Part shown: piece by piece, positions 29,001 through 36,988 of the stretch | Numbering within the stretch: the stretch's first letter is position 1 | Layout: every line of letters begins with the position of its first letter | NCBI GenBank assembly: GCA_028285105.1 | Contig: JANQQE010000004.1 | Location: forward strand, 107,923 to 171,922 | DNA length: 64,000 nucleotides | Direction of reading: 5' to 3' | Source of the DNA: Alphaproteobacteria bacterium | GTDB lineage: Bacteria > Planctomycetota > Phycisphaerae > UBA1845 | Position numbers and translations under genes: made by a program | Notes under the pieces: model-generated | What the model saw: only the letters and a program-made list of their open reading frames with translations | Told to the model about the DNA's origin: nothing | Databases searched by the model: none

Positions 29001-31374
29001 TTCCGCCCTGACTGCCGTCAAACTTGGATTCCAAAATGGCGATCGCTTCAGAGTTTTCGAGATAATTGAGCGTGATGACATCGTATTCGCCCTGAGCGCT
29101 TAACTCGTTGTCGAGTTTGGCAATCATTGGCTTGTACTTATCGTTCCACTCACTCTCGTTACAGAAGACGTAAAGAATGTTGGAGACATCGTCGGCTTGG
29201 AATCGATTGCTCTTGGTGGTGCGACTTCGACGTCGTGGCCGCTTCTTGCTGCTCTTGGACGTTGTCGCTGCCGCCGGTGATTCCGTATCCCATTGCGTGA
29301 GAATCGCAATCAACGATGACGGCTTGGTGTTTTGCAATCGATAGCTGAATACATCTTCCGAATCCTCATCCGATTCGACATCAAGCGTCGTAATCAGATC
29401 GCGAGCCTTTTGAATCGCCACCGGCGAACCGATCAACACGACTGACTCGCCCGCATTGTCTACGGTGCAAGTGACGCCATCCTCTTGCTGGGCGCTGAAG
29501 ACTTCATTGATCAATGCCACCAATTCGGTTGGTTCGCGATATTCAAGATCGACGAAAACGGTCTCGGTGTCGTCGGGCACATCGAACCGCGCGACGAGCG
29601 CCTTGGCTTCTTCAATTTCTTCGTCGGAGCCCTTCATGATAATGCTGTTCATTGCCGGCCAATCGATCATGGTCAGCTCTTTCAGCGACGCTGTGGCGCC
29701 CGTCGAGCCACGTCTGGCACGCGGCCGTTTTTTTGCCCCTCGCTTCGATTTGGTTTTCTTCTTCGCAGTCGATTTGGTACCGACTTCGGTGGACATCATC
29801 GTCTGCACCATCGTCAACACATCGCCCGATTTGGCATGTTTGACTTCGACGATCACTGGTTGATATTCCGGATCGTTTGCCGGCACATCGACAAAGACGA
29901 GAAACTTTTCGACCTCTTCGATCTTCTTGGGCATTGCGTACAACAGCAGCGTGCCCATGTCGTCATTGGGGATCGCCACGATGCCGCGGGCCTGTGCTTG
30001 CGCGACGCTTGCTTGTTTGCCTCGTCGCTTTGTTGCAGAAGCGCCTTTCGCTGCATCGAATCCGTCCACCAGAAGTCGCAATGATTCCAACGCCTCAGAA
30101 GGTAACACGTGTTCTATCGCAAGCACGTGAACCTCACGTGGGTCTGCCGAGTCACCTCCGACAAACTTTTCAATCAGTTTCAAGTACTTGTTGATATCAC
30201 GAACCAGACCGAAGACGTTCATCTGGTTTTTATCCGGCACTTGCGCAATACGCACATAATCCGGCATGAAGTCGCGGAGAGGTTCCAAATCGGCGACTGA
30301 TCCTGTTTCGGGCGTATAGACCAACATAGCCATTTCGTTTTCGTCAAGACCTGCCGACTCATACTCTTCAACCGTTGGGAAAATCCGTTCCAACGGAAGC
30401 GGTCGCACACCTTCCTTAATCGAAACCAAAGTCAATACCGGCGAAGTCCCAGCTTTTTCAAGCCACACCCAGTACATGTCATCGGGATGGCGAAACAACA
30501 GCATCTTGATGCGACCCAGCGCCGACTTGAAGTCCATCACTTCCGAACTGATGAACTTCACATCGCCAGCCGGCGCTTGGCCGAGAACTGGCAATCCCGA
30601 CATGCGCGAGAACGATTCCATCAATTCGGCATAGGTTCCGTCGATGCTGAACTGATACGTGCGCTGATCGTAGGGTTTGAGATAATTTTCGGCGTCAACG
30701 TTCAATTCCGGGCGAAGGTCCACACCGGACGATTTGGGTTCGTTCTTTTTGGCATTGCGCGAATTCGACTTTCCTCCACGACGGCCCTTACGAGTCGAAC
30801 GCTTGTTGGTTTTCGAGTCTTCGGACTTCTTGGCTTTGTCATCTTTTTTGTTCTTTCGGCTGGGTCGCCGGGTCGTTGGCTTTCGAGGCTTGCGATCGCT
30901 TGTTCGATTGGACTTGGCCTTGGCGTCTTCCTTCTTGTTATCCGCAGCTTTGGTTGTTGGCGAATTCGGTTTTGATGTGCGGCGCGGTCGTGTCTTGCGA
31001 TCGTTCTTCTTCGGCTTGGTGGGTCTTTTGGTTGTACTGACCTCAGGGTCCTTTCGAAGCCCCTTGGTTTCATTTGCCGCTTTCTTGATATCGCCACCCT
31101 CGCGCTCGATCGCCAACTGCCACTCGATCCAGAGTTCGTCCATTTCGCGAATGCGCGCTTCGGTGATTTCCTCATTGGCCAACTTTTCAATCTTGGCGAG
31201 GATTTCGTCAGATGTTTCTTCACCCGCTGCGAACGTCAGGACGGGCAGAGCCATCGCACCAAGCAACATGACGCAACACAGTCTTGTGCAACTCAGCCGC
31301 GCTGCACTTGGCCTGCTGCTGGCCGATCGATGGGTCACTGCCGCTGTATCGTTTAGGTCGATTCGTTTTAGCAT
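23011..31374 (-). CDS. 2787-residue periplasmic protein of about 27 secretin N-type repeats, no secretin barrel
   Basis: A signal peptide with a long n-region (core CVMLLGAMALPVLTFAAG near residue 40) predicts export. Residues about 105-225 are extremely Lys/Arg-rich and disordered. From about 235 an N0-like domain (YQFSIDGTYAELMESFSRM) is followed by about 27 N1-type repeats of 75-110 residues, each with a strand-helix opening such as VRVYQIEYVEPNSAVRAVQN or VKVVQIKYADAGEVARGLKE and a closing TNSLLVFANE-type strand. Inserts interrupt the array, including a Gln/Met-rich coiled segment near residues 1580-1620 and an acidic run after it. No secretin barrel (no VPVLGDLPG-like motif) is present; the chain ends in an Arg-rich tail (SRRSSRRGRRR). 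It lies between gspM and gspD. It is probably a stacked-ring or fibrous extension of the secretin within the periplasm, an inference from fold and position. Confidence 0.88.
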   Translation of the reverse strand: MLKRIDLNDTAAVTHRSASSRPSAARLSCTRLCCVMLLGAMALPVLTFAAGEETSDEILAKIEKLANEEITEARIREMDELWIEWQLAIEREGGDIKKAANETKGLRKDPEVSTTKRPTKPKKNDRKTRPRRTSKPNSPTTKAADNKKEDAKAKSNRTSDRKPRKPTTRRPSRKNKKDDKAKKSEDSKTNKRSTRKGRRGGKSNSRNAKKNEPKSSGVDLRPELNVDAENYLKPYDQRTYQFSIDGTYAELMESFSRMSGLPVLGQAPAGDVKFISSEVMDFKSALGRIKMLLFRHPDDMYWVWLEKAGTSPVLTLVSIKEGVRPLPLERIFPTVEEYESAGLDENEMAMLVYTPETGSVADLEPLRDFMPDYVRIAQVPDKNQMNVFGLVRDINKYLKLIEKFVGGDSADPREVHVLAIEHVLPSEALESLRLLVDGFDAAKGASATKRRGKQASVAQAQARGIVAIPNDDMGTLLLYAMPKKIEEVEKFLVFVDVPANDPEYQPVIVEVKHAKSGDVLTMVQTMMSTEVGTKSTAKKKTKSKRGAKKRPRARRGSTGATASLKELTMIDWPAMNSIIMKGSDEEIEEAKALVARFDVPDDTETVFVDLEYREPTELVALINEVFSAQQEDGVTCTVDNAGESVVLIGSPVAIQKARDLITTLDVESDEDSEDVFSYRLQNTKPSSLIAILTQWDTESPAAATTSKSSKKRPRRRSRTTKSNRFQADDVSNILYVFCNESEWNDKYKPMIAKLDNELSAQGEYDVITLNYLENSEAIAILESKFDGSQGGNAPSFMDSPQGIMVFDATDTQMAIMKHILAGMDVDPIESGALVRKTFMLEFISADEIIPMLEAMVNTSSAKPAPAKGKRKSKRAPAASKSSVQFVDFGNRLYVTAPPQKMETIAQLIEEFDRNEAETAIRSYEFEPGTNVVELSQTLAQFFPKNSRIVSSLSPAKPTGKKRRGTKPVAKVASRGDAEIMFVPQAVTRKIFVSAPVEMFDEIEEAIDVLRPDVTGPSFAVEFIPVEQCDPTIIVDVVSPIIELRKKSYILSGELPESSEKDAEISLTADPAANRIVYAGPRLLLEDLTTLITEVQKGQCNEDVVRRVPLFKSPADQMALAINAMITGSPSPSAVTPKKRGKKPKKGGASSTSVLKTVDVVTVVAAPGGDALVVKGPVEEVDKVEKWIRDLDEDASMGLQMKVYKLTSKDVEEFADEIMTVIDVGGPGKKASSDDDLFGDFSFGGPRRGGNLSLVTNYYTNEMIVWASAQDLAKIDALYDIYESGIVDTVPELPSAEILLKYADPFDAMYALEEFVDAKWSKDKPKVDYIPYQQILIVKSRNLDTDLPKLEKIVKDFIDLPGKEGETKRSLTSVKGKPASLVTAMLLERLGNMDVEVVGLDTQKNGSRLKVLTPMTDEPRCVLPSSIFRNLEALQFAAIGQTSPDENPEEDEDAEVPTESGQNSENGQNSNAEQVEAINRMLQERMKASGDDTAKAGDDSSGGKSKPKVRIVHDPITNSIYVEGLPKDVSDIEYEIKKIIEELDQLPQLPDIRVWQLQHVDPNVAAQVLESMFNASNRSQQQARANTRGRNNNNLQRQMQQMQQQMQKQMQQQMQNMQKQNEAGGGDTDGKDDRRRGRGEEDDDEDKKEKGTTPSGINVFPYPALNAIIIKAPTELYPAIEELVATIDRKGDSDSDYRFFKINNQLASDVETQLKQIFGLDQQQQSRRPTRQPQRGRNRNNNNAAAQAAADQMREALALQSLMGAEGGMISSTETITIASNDVTNTIMVRAPKRILEVAEKIIQEIEEQAPESIETREYRLAHADAESVVTLLDKLFDSSGKGSLGEFHPDNIEAIFTADPANNTVFARAKVSAFEKIDAAIAKLDVKQDVGNLLTIDVVNGDAETIAATLEAIYGVGKGKGRSKSANAQIEFIADSSSGKIFVRAPESLHVEIQARVGEIDVPQTGLDIKVFKLKYAKAPLVLEQMNKMVTKLMQQLRATNTKMKLDPFSAEADQRSNSLVVMGGPITFAFVSRVLAEIDVEAAASEEVQTKVIALNDSDANEIARTINRLYGGPQPDGLEPPKAEANASTNTLIIRGTAGQLAKIDTEVIKKIDEFASGSAAPVREIYTMTQARASNVADILNKMLRGRGRQKDVNVVADDDQNVLVVASSKKDYDELLPLIQELDKKPDAQTDAVVRVYQIEYVEPNSAVRAVQNTFKAPRGAKPQDEVKVNYVSGTSSLVVSATPENHEKVAEMISSVDTESLVQRTTHVIALKEANAEELADKLSRMMERTRRRRRDDQGLAIVGDPGTNSLLVFANEVELASITELVETLDVPQKFEQEVKSFNLEFADAGSTAQALTQLFGQGRSARRVSPRDQIKVVPAWGSNAVVVAGSPQRIREIEAFLEDYDQKGSGSRDVKVVQIKYADAGEVARGLKEIFVQRGRNVRGQETISVTAPTGSDAILIKASEEEFAEINAVIDQLDVLPDDTDRAVRTFTLEYTNADEMQAIIEDYLRKPGNNRGRRGRGGDELLGNIRVSIVNSTNSLVVTGDEDGLNRVAALIDKIDVETEAESGPQIITLERAIASEVEPTLSQLFVENANRGGRNNRRGGGGSSMTPVIVANDVTNSLIVRANPGDFAQIERLAHQLDSEEAEGERVKLIQLSSAFRAADIASTLEATLAAAMQPRGRSGGSGRRTSRNSGNISVEPISSSNSLLIAGDAKELELAAVIVAQIQQQGPAGGKKTLILTPDKMDPEDFKRVIEGMIEQNNSQGSRRSSRRGRRR

Positions 31375-31406
31375 CGCATCAAATCCATCTTATCTTGTGG
31401 ATCAGT

Positions 31407-32987
31407 TTAGTCCGTGGTTTCGTTACTCTTGACCGCCCGATCATTGCGCTTAGACGTACTCATCGGTTTTTCCGCGGTCTGGGGCTTCGGTGTTGCTGTC
31501 TTGATTCCTGGGGTTCGTCTCGATCGAAATGAACGCGGGGTCGTTCGACGCCCTTTGGTTTCATTCGATGACTTTTTGCCGGCATTTGTTTCTACCCCGC
31601 TGCCCGATGACGGCTGCAAAGATTGGCCGGATTGTTTTTTTGAACCGCCAGATTGTTCGTTCAAACCATTCGACGTCGCATCCGGCACGTCAGTATCCTC
31701 ATCAGTCGCATCCAATTCGATGCCGTTCGATCCGGTGTCCGTTCCGTCAGGAGCGGTCATGCGGTTTGTGCCAGCAATGCCCATCTGCTCCAGAAGCGAT
31801 TTAGCCGTCGCCAGTCCATCCGAATTCGCGTCCTGATCGACGCCAGCAACGTCGCTCGGCGGTCCGACGAAATCGTCTTCAGATTCATCATCGCCATCGA
31901 CCGCGCCCAAGGCTTTGCGTCTGGCTTCCGTCGCTTTGCGCTCGGCTTCTTCGATGGCGATGCGTCGATCTTCGGCATCGAAATATTGCAACATCGCCAC
32001 CTGGATTTCCGGCCAATCGTTTGCATCCTGCAGGGGGATTGCGTCGGAAACGTACTGTCCCAAAGGATAGACGTAGTAACCATGGTCTTCCTTAAAACTC
32101 ACCACACCCAATGCGCTCACCAACACGAGCGTTCCGCCATCGAACTCCTCGCCTTCGGCGATATGGATCGTGGACTCGTCAACAATGTTGGACAGTCGCA
32201 CTTCGTCCACGCCATAACGCATCACCATCTTGAGAAGCCACTCGGAACCGTCGTCCCATTGCGGCGGCCCTTGAGGTCTCGGGGGCGGCGTTGGAGTTGG
32301 GCTGGGCCGATTTGTTTTTGGTGCAGGTGGAGGCGTCGGCTTTTCGTACGGCGTAAATGGCTTCCATGAATTGAGTTTTGCCAGGTTATTGATCGAATAC
32401 TTCTTAATGTAATCGGGCTGCTTGCCGGTTTTGAGTTCGAGCAGTTTCTCATCCGGCAGCACCAGCACTTCGATCTCACCGGCGAGTTTGACTTCGTCAT
32501 GTCCCTTGCGTTGCCGCGCCGAAGTGGGTTCGAATTTCAGCGAATTGAACCTAGCGATGTACGGAATTCGATAGAACAACCGCACGAAATCCACGCATTG
32601 ACGAAACGACCCCATCGCCGACACTGACACCGTGATCGTGACCACTTTTGATCGCTTGTCGATGGTGCGCGGTTCCTTGGGCGAGATTCGGGGTTCGCGG
32701 AGTTTGGCTTTGCCCACCAACTTACTGATGCAGTCGTATAGATCGTCGCGAGCGTCTTCCGGCTTGGTCGTTTTGGTCCGGGAAATATAGCCGGCGTATT
32801 TCTTGCGGAGGTCGGCTTCCAACTTGTCGTGTTCTTCGATCAACGCATCCAAGTCACCACGAGCAAAATTGATCTGCTCGTCCGTGTTAAACAGCGGATC
32901 CACGATTGGCTTGCCGAACTTCCAGCCCAGTCCAAGCACCGCCACCGATATGAACGCGATCAGTAATCGTTTTTCACGTTGATTCAT
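31407..32987 (-). CDS. gspM: GspM/PilO-like protein with possible GspC/PilP-like domain
   Basis: A 526-residue inner-membrane assembly protein. Residues 8-27 form one membrane anchor (LLIAFISVAVLGLGWKFG). The periplasmic part 30-195 has a coiled coil and a ferredoxin-like PilO/GspM fold (VVTITVSVSAMGSFRQCVDF, FYRIPYIARFNSLKFEP). A Pro-rich linker (about 210-245) leads to a second small beta domain (about 250-340: EVRLSNIVDESTIHIAEG, TLVLVSALGVVSFKED, GYYVYPLGQYVSDAIPL) that resembles the GspC homology region or PilP. The last 180 residues are Asp/Thr/Ser-rich and disordered, ending with basic segments. No separate gspC exists in the locus, so this protein may do both jobs. The gene lies 77 bp after gspL and 32 bp before the giant repeat gene. 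Confidence 0.75.
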   Translation of the reverse strand: MNQREKRLLIAFISVAVLGLGWKFGKPIVDPLFNTDEQINFARGDLDALIEEHDKLEADLRKKYAGYISRTKTTKPEDARDDLYDCISKLVGKAKLREPRISPKEPRTIDKRSKVVTITVSVSAMGSFRQCVDFVRLFYRIPYIARFNSLKFEPTSARQRKGHDEVKLAGEIEVLVLPDEKLLELKTGKQPDYIKKYSINNLAKLNSWKPFTPYEKPTPPPAPKTNRPSPTPTPPPRPQGPPQWDDGSEWLLKMVMRYGVDEVRLSNIVDESTIHIAEGEEFDGGTLVLVSALGVVSFKEDHGYYVYPLGQYVSDAIPLQDANDWPEIQVAMLQYFDAEDRRIAIEEAERKATEARRKALGAVDGDDESEDDFVGPPSDVAGVDQDANSDGLATAKSLLEQMGIAGTNRMTAPDGTDTGSNGIELDATDEDTDVPDATSNGLNEQSGGSKKQSGQSLQPSSGSGVETNAGKKSSNETKGRRTTPRSFRSRRTPGIKTATPKPQTAEKPMSTSKRNDRAVKSNETTD

Positions 32988-33064
32988 GATTTCCCAAACA
33001 TCAGGATTTCAAAAGCATTGCGGGAAGCACGTGCTAAACAGTGCCATTCCGATTTTTCGCAGGC

Positions 33065-34657
33065 CTAGTCTTCCTGGACCATGCGCTCTATCACGACATT
33101 GATATTACTGCTGGTCGGGTACTGATCCCTTGAACCCGATTCGGTCATCCCGCCAGCCAACGCATTAAAATAGGCTTTGTCCTCGCCCCTAAGCCGATAC
33201 CCGTCGATTTTGTCCACCGAGTCAAGCACCGTCTGGCGATCTTTGGATTCCAATTTCAAATTGATCTCGGCATCGTCCGCGTCCATGTCGATGAACTTCA
33301 GCAACATCGTCTTGTTCGATGGCAAGAGCGTGCAGAGGCGATTCATCTCGTCAAGCCAGATCACCTGATCCTTGTCGAACGCATCCGCTACCGCAATCCG
33401 CTTTTCTTCGATGGCTTCGAGATCCTCGAGGCGCTCTTTGTAATCGTCGATCTGCTCTCGAATGCCACTCAGTTCCGCACGCTTCGGATTGATGACCTTC
33501 CAATACAGCACGCCAATCGCCGAAACGAAGAGCAGGGCAGCCACCCCGATCAAAGGTGCTTTCTTTAACCGACGCTCTGCCGCAGTGACCGTTCGCTTGG
33601 GATGTAGAAAATCGAAATCGAATTGCGAATCGCCGGCATAGGCACTGACCAATCCCAACGCCGCAGAGAACGCCCGTGCCTCTTTGCCTTTTTCCTCCGG
33701 CCAACCGAATTGGGCGGATGGATTGTAAACTTCGACCGTCGCCGAATAGCGCTCTTTCAGCGCCCGCGCCACCTGCTCTTCCATCCCGACGCTTCCGCCA
33801 ACGACAATCATCTCCACATCGACACCGGGGGTGGACGATCGAAACGCCTCGATCGTTCGAGTCACCTCGACAACCAACGCGCTGACCACGCGGTCCACAT
33901 CTGATGTGCCCGGCGCATGCGATTTGGGAAACTGAATGATCGCGGAATCCGTCGAATCGTCGGTCGAAAGTATCGCTGAGTCGGCTTGCAACTGATCGCT
34001 GCCGGGTGCAATCGGTTTCGGAATCGAGACCGAACCCGCCCGCGAAAACGAAAGCTTGCCGTTCATCACCACGTCGATCTCGGTGAGTCGCGGGCCAATA
34101 TCGACCATCACCACGCATTGGAATCGACCCGGTCCAAACAACCCGTGGATCGCTTCTTTGTTGGCATAGGGTCGCAGGCCCAACCGCGCCAATTTCAAAC
34201 CGGCATGCTCGCAGGTCTGCTGGTAATAACTGACGATGTCGCGCCGCACCGTACCGACCAACACATCTGCCGGTCCGTCCGAAGACGTTTCGGGCATGGC
34301 AAAATCGACGACGGCTTGGCTTAGGGGGAAGGGGATTTCCTTACCAATCTGAAACTCCACCATCGCCGGCAATTCGTTCGGGTCGGTCATCGGAAGCTTC
34401 AGTGTGGTCAAAAGCGCTTTATCGCGCGGCACGTCGAGGATGACGCGATCGGTGCGAATTTTCTGCTGCTTGAGAACACCGCGAATCATTCCGCCCAGTT
34501 GCTCGGCATTATCAATTTCGACCTGCTCGGGAACATCGACACTGAACAAGCGATCAATGCGCACGGTACCCTTGCGGATCTTTGCGTGTACGAACCGCAC
34601 GTAGCGCGTGTCCCAATCGACGGCCAATATGTTTCGATCAGTCTTCCGCAATGACAA
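33065..34657 (-). CDS. gspL: GspL/PilM-type actin-like cytoplasmic protein
   Basis: Couples the GspE ATPase to the membrane platform. Residues 1-340 form a PilM/GspL actin-like domain (NILAVDWDTRYVRFVHAKIR, VVMVDIGPRLTEIDVVMNGK, VEMIVVGGSVGMEEQVARAL). One membrane segment at about 366-385 (LIGVAALLFVSAIGVLYWKV) is followed by a coiled coil and a PilN-like ferredoxin fold. So PilM and PilN functions are in one chain, as in GspL. The start is TTG 34657: AAGGAG lies nine bases upstream and the longer reading to 34789 overlaps gspK by too much. It overlaps the gspK stop by 20 nt. Product length is 530 residues. Confidence 0.88.
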   Translation of the reverse strand: MSLRKTDRNILAVDWDTRYVRFVHAKIRKGTVRIDRLFSVDVPEQVEIDNAEQLGGMIRGVLKQQKIRTDRVILDVPRDKALLTTLKLPMTDPNELPAMVEFQIGKEIPFPLSQAVVDFAMPETSSDGPADVLVGTVRRDIVSYYQQTCEHAGLKLARLGLRPYANKEAIHGLFGPGRFQCVVMVDIGPRLTEIDVVMNGKLSFSRAGSVSIPKPIAPGSDQLQADSAILSTDDSTDSAIIQFPKSHAPGTSDVDRVVSALVVEVTRTIEAFRSSTPGVDVEMIVVGGSVGMEEQVARALKERYSATVEVYNPSAQFGWPEEKGKEARAFSAALGLVSAYAGDSQFDFDFLHPKRTVTAAERRLKKAPLIGVAALLFVSAIGVLYWKVINPKRAELSGIREQIDDYKERLEDLEAIEEKRIAVADAFDKDQVIWLDEMNRLCTLLPSNKTMLLKFIDMDADDAEINLKLESKDRQTVLDSVDKIDGYRLRGEDKAYFNALAGGMTESGSRDQYPTSSNINVVIERMVQED

Positions 34658-36152
34658 GGCGTCGTTCTCCTTCGCGGCCTCTAACCGGATAAGACAATCC
34701 CAACTGCGTAATGTCGCGGTGGTACACCACTTGTGCCAAGGGCCCCCGCATGTCCACCACCACCTGCAAACGCGAAAAAACACCGACATGATCGGCGAAT
34801 CCGATCGACTCGATCGAGAATTGTCGCCCCCGTGCCGTGATCTGATTTTCGACCAAACTGAACGTATGACTGTCGAGGATCTGCTCTGTCAGCAGCCAAC
34901 CAATCGTAGACTTGATCGGACCCGTCAACGCCCCGCGCTTTTGAATGATCAGCGGAATCGCTTCGGACGGAAGGCCCTTGATACACCCCAGAACTCTTGC
35001 CGGCGCGGTGTTGATGTTGATCAGACCATATTGCTCCGGTGCCTGATTAAGCGTGCAATGGTCAAACAATGTCGCAATCGCAGCCCCCCGAAGCGGCGAC
35101 GACTGCAAAATGTTGTCGATCGTGCGGTCTTCAAGATATTGCGCCAACGTGTATGTCTTTGACGTTCCGCGATCGCGGGTAGCACCGATCAGAAAATCCA
35201 CCACCTGCTGATCGTTAAACGCCTCTTCCAATCGCGGTCGAATCTTCGCCGCATCGGTGAACATGTAGATCCGCGGTTTGTTGTCGTTGCTGACGTTAAA
35301 GTCATGGGTGTATACGGTGATGTAGGGCAGCAGACCGCGTTCGAGGAAACCGTCGGCATTGTCCATCGGAAAAGACGTTTCGCCGTCGTCTTCGTTGGGC
35401 GTCAACAGACCGTTGCGGTCGTAGTCTTCGCCATAGAGCAACTGCCCGGTCATCCCTTTGACCATCAGTAATTCTTCCACCGTTTCAAACGGCGCATTCT
35501 TCGCACGGTGCGGTGTGGGCAGCGTCCCGTAGTACACGCTTTCTGCACCGAACTCGCGCTTCTCATCGTCGGTGTCGCGCCAGTCCATGATCGCGTGTAC
35601 GATTTCAAGCGGTTCTCTGCCGTCGGTGACCAGCGGCGCGATGAGCCTCAGCAGTTGCTCTTCCGTTGCGAAGTTGATGTTGAGTTTTGCCGATTCATCG
35701 GTGATGCCATACCGCACCAGCGTTTCGTCATCGAGCGGGTTATCCGCTACGATGCTGAATCGGTATGCAATCGAATCTTCCAGGTCTTCGTTCAACTCGC
35801 CCCTGCCGATGTTTTCTTCTGTGGCTTTGGGGCTCCAGACCAACGCCTGATCGAAGCGGGCTGGGTTGTGGTACCACGCCTGTGGATTGTCGCGTTCGCT
35901 ACGCAGCAAATGCCTGACGGCTTGTACGCCGGACTCTGCCGCCAAGCGACACTGCAACCGCTGCGACATCGCCATTCCCGCCGAGTGGTCGGCTTGCACG
36001 TGAAAGGAGTAACTCGCCGACAAAAGCGACAACAACAAAAGCACCACCAGCACCACCGGGAGAATCAAACCGCGCGAGCGATGACGCGCAATCGCGGCAG
36101 CGCTAACTGCCGAATGTTTTGTCGCAATCATTGTCGTCATGCGATCGCTCAA
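34638..36152 (-). CDS. gspK: Type II secretion minor pseudopilin GspK
   Basis: Large minor pseudopilin that caps the pseudopilus tip. The 504-residue product has a prepilin-like leader followed by RGLILPVVLVVLLLLSLLSA and lacks Glu at +5, as expected for GspK. The globular part has the paired alpha-domain regions (LNINFATEEQLLRLI; LININTAPARVLGCI) and DYDRNGLLTPNEDDGE, which looks like a calcium loop. It is considerably longer than typical GspK (about 320 residues). It overlaps gspJ by 4 nt and gspL by 20 nt. Confidence 0.92.
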   Translation of the reverse strand: MSDRMTTMIATKHSAVSAAAIARHRSRGLILPVVLVVLLLLSLLSASYSFHVQADHSAGMAMSQRLQCRLAAESGVQAVRHLLRSERDNPQAWYHNPARFDQALVWSPKATEENIGRGELNEDLEDSIAYRFSIVADNPLDDETLVRYGITDESAKLNINFATEEQLLRLIAPLVTDGREPLEIVHAIMDWRDTDDEKREFGAESVYYGTLPTPHRAKNAPFETVEELLMVKGMTGQLLYGEDYDRNGLLTPNEDDGETSFPMDNADGFLERGLLPYITVYTHDFNVSNDNKPRIYMFTDAAKIRPRLEEAFNDQQVVDFLIGATRDRGTSKTYTLAQYLEDRTIDNILQSSPLRGAAIATLFDHCTLNQAPEQYGLININTAPARVLGCIKGLPSEAIPLIIQKRGALTGPIKSTIGWLLTEQILDSHTFSLVENQITARGRQFSIESIGFADHVGVFSRLQVVVDMRGPLAQVVYHRDITQLGLSYPVRGREGERRLVIAED

Positions 36153-36988
36153 AAACCTTCTGAAAATGACGAGACTTCGCGCGACATCCGCGAGCCAAAA
36201 AACACGTCGGCTTGCACGGGTCGGATCAAAATCGAATACCGATCGCCCGGAAGCGGATCGACATCGTCCTCACCTTCGAGAAACTCGTCCTCAACAATAT
36301 CCATGTCCTCGGAATCGGGAACTTCGGGAACGAACCCGATGGTAATTCGCACCAACTGCGGCAGCGAATTGCCTTGCGTCAGTTCCCAATCGTCCCACCA
36401 CGTCGCCCCATCGAAATACTTCAACTCCAGAAAGCGAATCTCAGGAGCGTAGAGTTCTTCCTTAAATGCCATCTGCACTTCTTCGACTTCCTCTGCCGAC
36501 TCTTCTGCCTCTTGGCTGGTGATGATCGAATCGCGCAGGTACGTTTTGCTTTCGCGCCGCACCAGACCCAGGGCCCTTGGATCGCCGTCTTCCGTCAGGT
36601 TGTCTTCGTCCCACGCGATGTAATAGCGAATCTGCTTCAAATCAAACTGCGGCGGAATGCGTCGCTGCCTGACCGACTGCAATTCGCTGAGCTTGCGATC
36701 GGGCATCACCACTGTGTTGACTTCGATCCGATCCTTGTAACCGAACACGCCCACGCCATAACCGGGAACGTTCCCGATCGCCTGGCGAACCTCTTTGGCC
36801 ATCCGTTCCAGAATCACCCGGGCGAGTTGCGCGTCGCGACTTCGCTTGGTTCCTTCGTCGCGCTGAACCAATGCGTTGTCATAAAACATCATCAACATCG
36901 ACATCAGCATCACGAGCAAGCTGATCGCAATAACAACTTCAAGCAGCGTAAACCCACGCCGCGCAAGTTTTCGTGTCCCGATCAACAT
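36149..36988 (-). CDS. gspJ: Type II secretion minor pseudopilin GspJ
   Basis: A 279-residue minor pseudopilin. The prepilin peptidase site is RRGFTLLEVVIA, with Gly at -1 and Glu at +5, followed by a hydrophobic helix. The rest contains RVILERMAKEVRQAIG and RRIPPQFDLKQIRYYIAWD, typical of the GspJ beta fold. It starts one nucleotide inside the end of gspI and overlaps gspK by 4 nt, so the three are translationally coupled. GspI, J and K form the tip complex that starts pseudopilus assembly. Confidence 0.9.
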   Translation of the reverse strand: MLIGTRKLARRGFTLLEVVIAISLLVMLMSMLMMFYDNALVQRDEGTKRSRDAQLARVILERMAKEVRQAIGNVPGYGVGVFGYKDRIEVNTVVMPDRKLSELQSVRQRRIPPQFDLKQIRYYIAWDEDNLTEDGDPRALGLVRRESKTYLRDSIITSQEAEESAEEVEEVQMAFKEELYAPEIRFLELKYFDGATWWDDWELTQGNSLPQLVRITIGFVPEVPDSEDMDIVEDEFLEGEDDVDPLPGDRYSILIRPVQADVFFGSRMSREVSSFSEGF

